From Bacillus sp. ZZV12-4809 (GTDB taxonomy: Bacteria; Bacillota; Bacilli; Bacillales; Cytobacillaceae), in NCBI RefSeq assembly GCF_009849585.1, contig NZ_VCRN01000011.1, positions 62,001-126,000 of the forward strand: DNA of 64,000 nt. The letters are read 5' to 3'. The translations under genes were made by a program, and so were the position numbers. Positions 52,538 to 60,397 of the stretch are shown here, one piece after another. Position 1 is the first letter of the stretch, and each line of letters opens with the position of its first letter. Below the pieces are notes generated by a model that was given only the letters and a program-made list of their open reading frames with translations, ran no database searches and was not told the origin of the DNA.

Positions 52538-52566
52538 CAAGAAAACGGCCCCAATCAGGCCGTTAT
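52538..52566 (-). terminator. Terminator of the EamA gene
   Basis: On the minus strand ACGGCC (52563-52558) pairs with GGCCGT (52550-52545), followed by TTTCTT. Confidence 0.75.
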
Positions 52567-52581
52567 TAATGTGTTTGTCGT

Positions 52582-53451
52582 TTAAATAATCAGCAAAGCG
52601 GTCCCAATTGTAATCAAAATGGCACCCGCTATGATATTCATTGTTGGCTTTTCTTTTAAAATAATGAAGCTTAAAATCATTGTCAGCACGATGCTGAACT
52701 TGTCAATGGGGTTCACGACACTAACCTTGCCGATGGCGAGGGCACCGAAATAGCACAGCCAGGATAGCCCCGTTGCGGCACCGGAAAGGATAAGAAATAG
52801 ATAAGATTTCCTGGAGACTTTTTTTAGATCCTTGTAGGTCCCCTGAAAGAACACAATTCCCCAGGCGAAAAGAATGATGACCACCGTCCGGATAAATGTA
52901 GCGACATTAGAGTCCACATCTTCGATTCCGATTTTGGCTAAAATATTGGTCGCCGCAGCAAAAACAGCTGAAAGGACTGCCAGAAAAATATATGACTTTG
53001 TATTAAATACTTTCTTCTTACGGTTCTTTTTCCTGTCTCGGCCGATCAGCACAAAGGTCCCAATAGAAATAATGATTCCGCCTGAAACAACCCAAAGGGT
53101 GGCGGGTTCCCTGAGAATAATAAATGACAAGACGATGGTTAAGACGACGCTGGACTTATCAATGGGAACAACCTTTGATACATCTCCAATTTGAATGGCT
53201 TTAAAAAAACAGATCCATGACAGGCCGGTTGTCAGGCCTGATAGAATGAGAAATATGTACGATTTTACCGAAATGGTCAAGATGCTTTCCGTTTCGCCAG
53301 TAATGACGACCATCAGGAAGGCCATGATTACTACTACAACAGTCCGTACTGCGGTAGCCAGATTGGAATCAACTTTTTCAATGCCGATCTTTGCAAGGAT
53401 GGCGGTGAAGGACGCAAATAATGCGGCCAGCAGGGCTAAAATTATGCTCAT
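52582..53451 (-). CDS. EamA-family (DMT) transporter
   Basis: A 289-residue transporter with ten transmembrane helices made of two clearly similar EamA halves: ILAKIGIEKVDSNLATAVRTVVV in the first and ILAKIGIEDVDSNVATFIRTVVI in the second, each followed by SGLTTGLSWICFF or SGAATGLSWLCYF and a PIDKSSVVLT or PIDKFSIVLT stretch. The unusually high identity of the halves suggests a fairly recent internal duplication or conversion. ATG 53451 is better spaced from GCGGAG than ATG 53457. Substrate unknown. Confidence 0.9.
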   Translation of the reverse strand: MSIILALLAALFASFTAILAKIGIEKVDSNLATAVRTVVVVIMAFLMVVITGETESILTISVKSYIFLILSGLTTGLSWICFFKAIQIGDVSKVVPIDKSSVVLTIVLSFIILREPATLWVVSGGIIISIGTFVLIGRDRKKNRKKKVFNTKSYIFLAVLSAVFAAATNILAKIGIEDVDSNVATFIRTVVIILFAWGIVFFQGTYKDLKKVSRKSYLFLILSGAATGLSWLCYFGALAIGKVSVVNPIDKFSIVLTMILSFIILKEKPTMNIIAGAILITIGTALLII

Positions 53452-53568
53452 AAACATGATCTCCGCTTCTTCAATGGAATATATACATTATAGAATATTC
53501 CTTTTATTGAAAAATACTCTTGTTGAATATTCTAAATTATAGTTTGATTTAAGCAGGGGGGCGGAATT

Positions 53569-53802
53569 ATGAATCAAATTGATAAAAGGAACCGCTTGGA
53601 TGAAGAACCATTTAGTTATCGGGTAAATAAAAATAGTACAGTGTTTTTGGATTATCAAGGCAAGCAAGTGAAGATCCTTAAAGGAAAAGAGGCAGAGAAG
53701 TTTTTAAAAAGAATGAATGATGCTGAAGACGAGAAGAGCAGGCAATTAATAATGGCGAAGATAACAGGGAACTTTAAACGGGGCAATGAGCGGCTGAGTT
53801 AA
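53569..53802 (+). CDS. Small hydrophilic protein of unknown function
   Basis: A 77-residue charged protein (FSYRVNKNSTVFLDYQGKQVKILKGKEAEKFLKRM and on). CAGGGGGGCGG precedes the ATG and a perfect terminator follows the stop, so it is a well-defined single-gene unit. The pattern is seen as small conserved hypothetical proteins in Bacillus; I know no function. Confidence 0.72.
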   Translation: MNQIDKRNRLDEEPFSYRVNKNSTVFLDYQGKQVKILKGKEAEKFLKRMNDAEDEKSRQLIMAKITGNFKRGNERLS

Positions 53803-53803
53803 A

Positions 53804-53836
53804 ACAGCAGTGCCGGCTGCACTGCTGTCTTTTTTA
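53804..53836 (+). terminator. Intrinsic terminator
   Basis: ACAGCAGTGC (53804-53813) pairs with GCACTGCTGT (53819-53828), followed by CTTTTTT. Confidence 0.92.
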
Positions 53837-53848
53837 TGTATGCAGACC

Positions 53849-54220
53849 TTACCGGTGCTGGTCGATTAGAATGGCGTTGCCATCCGGATCCTCGAGGGTG
53901 AAACTAGCAGGGCCGGAGCCTGACTCATCTGCTTCCGTCATGAGTGGAATTCCTTGTTCCTTCAGATACTTTTGTATGTCCCGAATATCCGTGAAATCCT
54001 CTAAATTTTCTGCGTTCTGGTTCCAGCCAGGGTTAAATGTCAGGATGTTGTTCTCAAACATGCCTTGGAACAGACCGATGACACAGTTTTCATTCTTCAG
54101 GATCAGCCAATTTTGCTCAATATTTCCGCCAAGGGTCTGAAAACCAAGTGTCTCGTAAAATTCTTTTGATTTGTTAATGTCTTTTACGCTTAAACTTACT
54201 GAAAATGCTCCTAGTTTCAT
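53849..54220 (-). CDS. VOC-family (glyoxalase-like) protein
   Basis: A 123-residue single VOC domain pair: GAFSVSLSVKDINKSKEFYETLGF opens it and FTLEDPDGNAILIDQH closes it with the usual metal-ligand Glu or Asp region. GGAGG precedes the ATG. Substrate unknown; not close to the Mhq proteins. Confidence 0.85.
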   Translation of the reverse strand: MKLGAFSVSLSVKDINKSKEFYETLGFQTLGGNIEQNWLILKNENCVIGLFQGMFENNILTFNPGWNQNAENLEDFTDIRDIQKYLKEQGIPLMTEADESGSGPASFTLEDPDGNAILIDQHR

Positions 54221-54304
54221 AGTTCCTCCTTTTAGTATTCGTATTATTCCAATAACATCTTGAGTTTAATCCAAGCAATTTTATAAAGCAATAGGGCTTG
54301 GAAT

Positions 54305-54331
54305 AAAAAAAGCGACTAGCGCCGCTTTTTA
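54305..54331. terminator. Bidirectional terminator
   Basis: AAAAAGCG (54307-54314) pairs with CGCTTTTT (54323-54330). It overlaps the stop of the phospholipase-like gene. Confidence 0.85.
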
Positions 54332-54622
54332 ATAGTGATTTCTCCTCCGAAACCGGCTGCAGGTAAAATCAGTTTGAATCTTCATGTAAATATAGATGAT
54401 TGTTGCAATGGTGCCTTCTTCGCCATGCAGGTTTGTTTTTGGCTTCAGACATCTCAGAAATTCCCGGTCACAGCTGCATTTTGATCTGCCGCTTGCCCAG
54501 CAATGATCGTGTGCCCTGCAGCAGGAGTCCACACCATTAATAGGGGCATCCGGCCCGCTGCATCCGGGGCCGCACCATCTGTATCCGGGGAAAAGGCAAG
54601 GAATTTGTTTTCTTCTAGTCAA
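54329..54622 (-). CDS. Phospholipase A2-like protein (parvovirus VP1-type motif)
   Basis: A 97-residue cysteine-rich protein. WCGPGCSGPDAPINGVDSCC, followed by RAHDHC, carries the calcium-loop GPGxSG and the catalytic His-Asp pair of secreted phospholipases A2, in the short form also found in parvovirus VP1 and in some Bacillus proteins. There is no clear signal peptide. TTG start at 54622 with GAGGG upstream. Enzymatic activity is plausible but unproven; a spore or lysis role is speculation. Confidence 0.75.
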   Translation of the reverse strand: MTRRKQIPCLFPGYRWCGPGCSGPDAPINGVDSCCRAHDHCWASGRSKCSCDREFLRCLKPKTNLHGEEGTIATIIYIYMKIQTDFTCSRFRRRNHY

Positions 54623-54797
54623 TAGAATCCCTCTTTTTTAATATCAATTTAACTATAGATATGACAGAACGCTGATAGAGGTGTGGTTACTTATCTATTA
54701 ATTGAAGATTGTTTTCGGTTTAAGGGCAGGGGCCCAAACCCTATAGGCAACTGCCGCATATCCTTTACTGTAGACAAATACAGAGGAGGAGTTCTGT

Positions 54798-55073
54798 TTG
54801 AATTACCAATATCCGTACCTGCCGGTGAATCAGGAGTATGTTCCGCACAATGGCATGTATGTTACTGACTATCGAGTGCGTCCCGGCTTTGGAATTGGAA
54901 GAAGGCCTGGATTTGGATTCGGCCGGCCAGGGTTTCCTGGTCTTGGACTCGGACTTGGATTTTTAGGTGGCCTTGCGACAGGAGCGTTGCTTACACCTGG
55001 ACCAGGCTTTGGATACCCTTACTATTATCCATATCCTCCATATCCACCATATTCGCCTTATTACTATTATTAA
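54798..55073 (+). CDS. Gly/Tyr/Pro-rich low-complexity protein, possibly spore-surface
   Basis: A 91-residue protein: a short polar start, a glycine-rich middle (GFGIGRRPGFGFGRPGFPGLG), a small hydrophobic stretch, and a tyrosine-proline tail (YPYPPYPPYSPYYYY). This composition is common among spore coat or outer-surface proteins of Bacillus; no family assigned. TTG start with GAGGAGGAG upstream. Terminator follows. Confidence 0.72.
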   Translation: MNYQYPYLPVNQEYVPHNGMYVTDYRVRPGFGIGRRPGFGFGRPGFPGLGLGLGFLGGLATGALLTPGPGFGYPYYYPYPPYPPYSPYYYY

Positions 55074-55076
55074 GGG

Positions 55077-55111
55077 AAAAGAGCTTTGTCCTTGGGCAGG
55101 GCTCTTTTTTT
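55077..55111 (+). terminator. Intrinsic terminator
   Basis: AAAAGAGC (55077-55084) pairs with GCTCTTTT (55101-55108), with inner CCT/AGG pairing and a T run. Confidence 0.85.
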
Positions 55112-55127
55112 GGTAAAGCGGGGTCAC

Positions 55128-56075
55128 CTTTTGACATAAAAAGTGGAGGGTTGAGTCGGAGCTTGAGGAAACTTCTGACACAAAAAGCGGAAAAGCAAAG
55201 GAACCCGGGGCACCTTCTGACACAAAAAGCGAAAAAACAGAGGATAGAGTCAGAACCTGGTGCAACTTCGGACACAAAAAGGGAAAAAGGAGAGGTTGGA
55301 GTCAGAACCTGGTTCACCTTCTGACATAGAAAGCGAAAAGGCAGAGGTTAGAGTCAGAACCTGGTGCAACTTTGGACACAAAAAGGGAAAAAGGAGAGGT
55401 TAGAGTCAGAACCTGGTGCAACTTTGGACACAAAAAGGGAAAAAGGAGAGGTTAGAGTCAGAACCTGGTGCACCTTCTGACACAGAAAGCGAGGGAAGAG
55501 TCGGAACCCGGGGCACCTTCTGACACAAAAAAGCGAAAAAACAGAAGGAAGAGTCAGAACCTGGTGCACCTTCTGACATAAAAAGCGGAATAGCAGAGGT
55601 TAGAGTCAGAACCTGGTGCACCTTCTGACACAAAAAGGGAAAAAGGAGAGGTTGGAGTCAGAACCTGGTGCACCTTCTGACACAAAAAGCGAAAAGGTAG
55701 AGGTTAGAGTCAGAACCTGGTGCAACTTTGGACACAAAAAGGGAAAAAGGAGTGGATAGAGTCAGAACCTGGTGCACCTTCTGACATAAAAAGCGGAAAA
55801 GCAGAGGTTAGAGTCAGAACCTGGTGCAACTTCGGACACAAAAAGGGAAAAAGGAGAGGATAGAGTCAGAACCTGGTGCACCTTCTGACATAAAAAGCGA
55901 AAAGGCAGAGGTTAGAGTCAGAACCTGGTGCAACTTTGGACACAAAAAGGGAAAAAGGAGAGGATAGAGTCAGAACCTGGTGCACCTTCTGACATAGAAA
56001 GCGAAAAGGCAGAGGTTAGAGTCAGAACCTGGCACCTTCGGACACAGAAAGCGAAAAAGAAGAGGGGTGAGTCTA
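55128..56075. repeat. 52-bp tandem array, family A, about 19 copies
   Basis: The marker CTTCTGACA (or CTTTGGACA, CTTCGGACA) recurs at 55266, 55318, 55370, 55422 and 55474, then 55570, 55622, 55674, 55726, 55778, 55830, 55882, 55934 and 55986, 52 bp apart. A few short units of 42-44 bp (at 55128-55214 and 55474-55517) lack about one helical turn. The core AGTCAGAACCTGGTGCACC is the same family as the 21617-22190 array. AGTCAGAA pairs with TTCTGACA around the palindrome GGTGCACC. Alternating subtypes (AAAAAGCGAAAAGGC and AAAAAGGGAAAAAGG) point to duplication of two-unit blocks. Confidence 0.95.
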
Positions 56076-56300
56076 AATCTCTAAGATTACGGGAAAAGCG
56101 TACAAAACACAGTCAGGACCACTAACCTAAACAGTTTTTCAAGCATGCTCCCGCCCCCTTTCGCTAACTAAGCATATTTTCATTCTAAACCTTCTTTATT
56201 AAAGCAGGATAAAAGGTCTGTAAATTAATTGTTAAATGTTTAAGAGAGTGGTGCGGGTGCATCCCTTTTTTTGATATTCTTTAAGAAGGGGGGAAGGGAA

Positions 56301-57419
56301 ATGAATAAAGTAGTATATCTCGATTACAACGCAAGTACACCTTTGGCACCAGAGGTTGCAGATAATATGAATCCTTTTCTGACAGACTTTTACGGAAATC
56401 CTTCTGCGATGCACTGGGCCGGGCAGCCGGTAAAAGATAAATTGAATGGTGCGAGAAAACAGGTATCTGACCTTCTGTCATGCTCACCTGAAGAGATTAT
56501 TTTTACCAGTGGCGGAAGCGAAGCCAATAACTTGGCCTTAAAGGGCTATTTTTTCAAGCATCTGAATAGGGGCAAGCACATTATTACATCAAAAATAGAG
56601 CATCCTGCCGTTATCGAGCCTTTACGATTCCTGGAGCGTTTAGGTGCCGAGATTACGATGGTAGATGTGAATGAGTACGGAATGGTTTCTCCCGGTGATA
56701 TCGAAAAGGCCATACGGGAAGACACCATCCTGATCACTGTTATGCATTCAAACAATGAAGTAGGGACGCTTCAGCCAATAGAAGAAATAGGGGAAATCGC
56801 TAGGGAACATAAGATCACATTCCATACCGATGCCTCCCAATCCCTAGGGAAGGTGCCTGTTGATGTCAATCGGCTGAAGGTGGATCTGCTCACCATTGCC
56901 GGCCATAAATTGTATGCGCCGAAAGGGATTGGGGCTTTATTTATCAGAAAAGGCACAGAGCTTGAACCGCTGATCCATGGGGCAGGACATGAGTTCGGAA
57001 TGCGTGCAGGAACAGAGAACACATTGCTTGCAGCCGGGCTTGGCAAAGCATGTGAGTTAGCTGGTGAGCATGCTGCGGACGGCAGACTTGCAGACATAAC
57101 GAAATATTTTTGGGGAGAATTGAAAGAGGCTTTTGGAGATCAAGTTGTTCTGAATGGACATGAAGAAAAACGGCTCCCTAATACCTTGAATGTCAGTTTT
57201 GTTAACCGAATTGGCCAGGACATTTTATCCGCCATACCTCAGCTTGCAGCCTCTACAGGGTCTGCGTGTCATGCAGGAAAAGTGGAATTATCTCCTGTTC
57301 TGAGGGAAATGGGGATTCCGGAGCACATAGGAATGGGTGCTGTTAGATTCAGTTTGGGGAGAAATACGACAAAAGAAGAGCTTGATCAAGTGATTTTCTG
57401 GCTGAAGAAAGTGATTTAG
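56301..57419 (+). CDS. Cysteine desulfurase, NifS/IscS-like
   Basis: A 372-residue PLP enzyme. VYLDYNASTPLAPEV opens it; the PLP Lys is in TIAGHKLYAPKGIGAL, the active-site Cys in STGSACHAG, and HTDASQSLGK and RAGTENT are family motifs. It removes sulfur from cysteine for Fe-S clusters or thio-cofactors. No scaffold or mnmA gene adjoins it, so it is a stand-alone paralogue. ATG 56301 follows AAGGGGGGAAGGG. Confidence 0.92.
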   Translation: MNKVVYLDYNASTPLAPEVADNMNPFLTDFYGNPSAMHWAGQPVKDKLNGARKQVSDLLSCSPEEIIFTSGGSEANNLALKGYFFKHLNRGKHIITSKIEHPAVIEPLRFLERLGAEITMVDVNEYGMVSPGDIEKAIREDTILITVMHSNNEVGTLQPIEEIGEIAREHKITFHTDASQSLGKVPVDVNRLKVDLLTIAGHKLYAPKGIGALFIRKGTELEPLIHGAGHEFGMRAGTENTLLAAGLGKACELAGEHAADGRLADITKYFWGELKEAFGDQVVLNGHEEKRLPNTLNVSFVNRIGQDILSAIPQLAASTGSACHAGKVELSPVLREMGIPEHIGMGAVRFSLGRNTTKEELDQVIFWLKKVI

Positions 57420-57420
57420 A

Positions 57421-57963
57421 CTACTCAAATGAAAAGACATCAGCAATTTGCATTATATCACCTGATAAAATGCAATACATATCCTCCGGGCCGGTTTCAA
57501 TAGCCATCTCCCGAATGAGGATGCCATCGAAGCCCTGCTTCATAAGACTTTTGCGGAAACCAGCATTAGCTTCATCTTTATTCAAAAGGATCGCCTTATC
57601 TTTCCAGCTGAGGGGTCTTTTTTTTGCGCTTGCGTAGTCACAATAAGGATCCCTTTCATTCATGAAAAGTTCATAGGAATCATACTCCTTTAAGCTTGGT
57701 TCATCCATATACACTTTATAAATGAAACCGCGGATGGCCTTATCGTATTGGACCACTTTCGGTGTTCCATCTTCCCAGAACTCCGTATCTGATTTTTCGC
57801 AGACTGATTCTGTCCCAGTGGCAAATGGCCGGGCAGACTCCAAATCCGATGTACACCAGATCCCAAGTGTATCAAACTCCTGTATTGATGTTTGACCTGC
57901 AGGCTCTATTTGAAAGCGATCCAATTTCTTGATGGAACCGTAATAAACGATCAAAACAAACAC
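57421..57963 (-). CDS. ADP-ribosyltransferase-fold-like protein
   Basis: A 180-residue protein. VYYGSIKKLDRFQI at the start, LGIWCTSDLESARPFATG in the middle and KQGFDGILI near the end follow the order of motifs in small ART-like domains (HGS/YGS strand, G-x-x-T-x-D segment, G-Y/F-DG-I strand). That assignment rests on motif order alone. GGAGG precedes the ATG. It ends 2 bp from the desulfurase stop, convergently. Function unknown. Confidence 0.5.
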   Translation of the reverse strand: MFVLIVYYGSIKKLDRFQIEPAGQTSIQEFDTLGIWCTSDLESARPFATGTESVCEKSDTEFWEDGTPKVVQYDKAIRGFIYKVYMDEPSLKEYDSYELFMNERDPYCDYASAKKRPLSWKDKAILLNKDEANAGFRKSLMKQGFDGILIREMAIETGPEDMYCILSGDIMQIADVFSFE

Positions 57964-58061
57964 CTCCCTTTGTTAGGATGTGCAATATTTAATCATTTCA
58001 TAAATCTGATTGTTTTTCTTTCTCCTTTTGGAAATGCTATAAGAAAAAGGAGGGACGTGTA

Positions 58062-59072
58062 GTGATGAATGCTAATCAGAACTCTGCATTATCTTCGGCT
58101 GAGATAGCGCAGTTATGGTCGGGATATTTGAACAGCAGCATGAGTAAATGTATTTTCTTATATTTTTCATATACAGTTGAAGACCAGAAACTACAGTCCA
58201 TGCTTCAGGAAGGTATTCAAATATCAGATGCACATTTACAGAAGCTGACTGGATTTTTTGAAAATGAGGGAATTTCCGTTCCATATGGATTCAAGGCTGA
58301 AGAGGATGTGAATACTGCTGCCCCAAAACTGTTCTCAGAGAATTTCTCTCTGCATTTCCTTTATAATTATGTCATGTTTGCAGTGAGTTTTTATGCATTG
58401 GCCAAAACATTCGCGGTTCGGCCAGATGTCGTTGAATATTTCAACAATTGCTTAAGACAAGTGAATGAGTATGAAACTAAACTCAAGAATATGTTGTTAG
58501 ACAAACACCTGTATATAAGATCCCCTCATATCATCCCGGTGAAAGGCCCTAGCTTTGTCGAAAGCAAAAAATTCATGGGTGGTATGTTCGGTGATAAAAG
58601 GCCGCTAAATGTCATTGAAATTACAAATATACATTCCAATCTGAAGAGAAATGCATTGGGAAATTCGATCATGATCGGGTTTAGCCAGGTTGCCCGATCC
58701 AAGGAAGTTGGCCAGTTCATGGTAAGGGGAAGGGATATAGCCGCAAAGCATACAAAGGTATTTTCTCAAATGCTCGAGGAAAGCTATTTGCCTGCCAGCA
58801 TGTCCTGGGATATGGAAGTAACAGATTCCACAACCCCTCCCTTTTCAGATAAGTTGATGATGTTTATGACAACCTCGCTCATTGCCTTAAGTGCAGGGAT
58901 ATATGCAACAAGTGCTGCATCAAGTGCACGAAAAGATATATCGATTACCTTCATCCGCTTGTCAGCAGAAATCGCCAGCTATGCTGAGGACGGTGCAAAG
59001 ATTCTGATTAAGAATGGCTGGTTCGAGGAGCCGCCGCATCCGGCAGACCATGATGAACTGGCGAATAAATGA
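58062..59072 (+). CDS. DUF3231-family protein, two repeats
   Basis: A 336-residue helical protein of two ferritin-like DUF3231 halves, about residues 10-165 and 185-330. LSSAEIAQLWSGYLNSSMSKCIFLYF is a typical opening, FENEGISVPYGF the loop of repeat one, and LEESYLPASMSWD its counterpart in repeat two. Related to CotF-like coat proteins of sporeformers. AAGGAGGG precedes GTG 58062 and ATG 58065; either may start. Confidence 0.88.
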   Translation: MMNANQNSALSSAEIAQLWSGYLNSSMSKCIFLYFSYTVEDQKLQSMLQEGIQISDAHLQKLTGFFENEGISVPYGFKAEEDVNTAAPKLFSENFSLHFLYNYVMFAVSFYALAKTFAVRPDVVEYFNNCLRQVNEYETKLKNMLLDKHLYIRSPHIIPVKGPSFVESKKFMGGMFGDKRPLNVIEITNIHSNLKRNALGNSIMIGFSQVARSKEVGQFMVRGRDIAAKHTKVFSQMLEESYLPASMSWDMEVTDSTTPPFSDKLMMFMTTSLIALSAGIYATSAASSARKDISITFIRLSAEIASYAEDGAKILIKNGWFEEPPHPADHDELANK

Positions 59073-59148
59073 GAGTCTTGCAGGAGAATGGCAGCCCGCC
59101 TGGCGTACAGATATATGAGAGGAATAGGGACCAAATGGTGTGGGCTCG

Positions 59149-59405
59149 CGAAATGGTAGTTAATTGAGCGGAATAACGCCCAAAACTACGGATAGCCATA
59201 CGAAATGGTAGTTAATCGAGGGGAATAATGCCGAAAACGACGGGTCGCTAAGCGAAATGGTAGTTAATCGATGGGAATAACGCCGAAAACGTCGGGTAGA
59301 CAAGTGAAATGGTAGTTAATTGAGTGGAATAATGCCCAAAACCACGGATCCCCGAGCGAAATGGGAATTAATCAATCGGAATAACGCCGAAAAGGGCAGC
59401 CACCC
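59149..59405. repeat. 52-bp tandem array, family B, five copies
   Basis: The marker CGAAATGG (TGAAATGG once) occurs at 59149, 59201, 59253, 59305 and 59357, exactly 52 bp apart. The core, GGTAGTTAATCGAGGGGAAT followed by AATGCCGAAAACGACGGG, shares TTAA-N-GGAATAAtnCC with the 42599-42812 array. The last copy is diverged. Non-coding; it follows the DUF3231 gene. Confidence 0.92.
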
Positions 59406-59565
59406 AAAAGAATCGTTCATTTTCCGCGCTCATACCTGCCATCAGCCCGCACGGGGAACGCCAAAATCCATAATCAGCAACCCCCTAACTCTGAGCTTTT
59501 TCCGTGTAAAAAAATATCCCCCCAACTATACTAAAGAAGAAATAACTATATGGGAGGAATCAGGT

Positions 59566-60264
59566 ATGCATATTGAAATGTGGACTGACTTCGCTTGACC
59601 GTTTTGCTATATTGTCAAAAGGCATCTGGAGGATGCCATTAAACAGATTAACCATCCAATCGAAGTGACGTACAGGTGTTTTGAGCTGGATCCGACGGCA
59701 GAGCGGGATATTCAGGATAACATGTATGAAAAATTGGCGAAGAAATATGGGATGACGATTGAGCAGGCGAAAGCCAACACGAAAAACGTGGTGCAGATGG
59801 CGAGAAACGCAGGGCTCGTGTTCAACATGGATACGGTCATTCTCACTAACACGTTTGACGCGCATCGACTCACGATGTTTGCCAAAACAAAAGGAATAAT
59901 GAAGGAAATGACTGAACGGCTGCTGCGTGCTTATTTTACTGATTCCAAACATATCGGGGATCCAGCGACATTAGCGCAGTTAGCAGAAGAAGCTGGTCTG
60001 GACCGGGAAGAAGCGGAACAGGTGCTTGCCGGCAGCGACTTTGCAGATGAAGTCCGCGCTGACGAGCAATTGGCTCAGCAGTACCGCATTACAGGGGTGC
60101 CGTTCTTTCTTATTAATAAGAAGTACGCACTGAGCGGAGCACAGCCACCTGATATGATCGTACAAGCGCTTCAGAAGATTATTGCTGAGGATGAGATAAC
60201 GGTATTAAATGACAGCGGCGGGATGAGCTGTGATGATGACGGCTGTGAGATTCCGAAAAAATAA
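59566..60264 (+). CDS. DsbA/FrnE-like oxidoreductase with TGA at the first active-site Cys (selenoprotein candidate or pseudogene)
   Basis: The frame starts MHIEMWTDFA at 59566, behind GGGAGGAA. It meets TGA at 59596-59598 and continues PFCYIVKRHLEDAIKQI and on, without further lesion, to TAA 60264 (about 232 residues, normal for FrnE-like DsbA proteins). The family active site is CPxC; TGA stands exactly where the first Cys belongs, giving UPFC if read as selenocysteine. The cis-proline motif TGVPFFLIN and the C-terminal CDDDGC are intact. A hairpin at 59621-59637 fits the bacterial SECIS rules. A recent nonsense mutation (TGT or TGC to TGA) is the alternative. Confidence 0.7.
59621..59637 (+). 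promoter_or_regulatory. SECIS-like hairpin downstream of the in-frame TGA
   Basis: GGCATC (59621-59626) pairs with GATGCC (59632-59637) around the loop TGGAG. The loop starts 28 nt after the TGA and has G in its second position; bacterial SECIS elements need a stem-loop 16-37 nt after UGA with a G among the first two loop bases. The sequence also has to encode RHLEDA, so chance is possible. Confidence 0.45.
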
Positions 60265-60275
60265 TTGGATTATAG

Positions 60276-60306
60276 AGAACCAGTCTGGAATGAGGCTGGT
60301 TCTTTT
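60276..60306 (+). terminator. Intrinsic terminator
   Basis: GAACCAG (60277-60283) pairs with CTGGTTC (60296-60302), followed by TTTT. Confidence 0.85.
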
Positions 60307-60397
60307 GCGTACAGAAGCCCAACTTAATAAAACAACGTACCTTCTATTCTCATAGGCATATGATGTGGTGATAATTCTGTGAAGGGAATGACAAGTA

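Noticed and set aside
54683..54868. Open frame of 61 codons before the Gly/Tyr-rich gene
   Set aside because: No ribosome binding site, and it overlaps the well-supported TTG start at 54798 in another frame.
54963..55633. Overlapping open frames inside the repeat array that look like repetitive proteins
   Set aside because: The period of 52 is not a multiple of three, the frames lack ribosome binding sites and they are by-products of the repeats.
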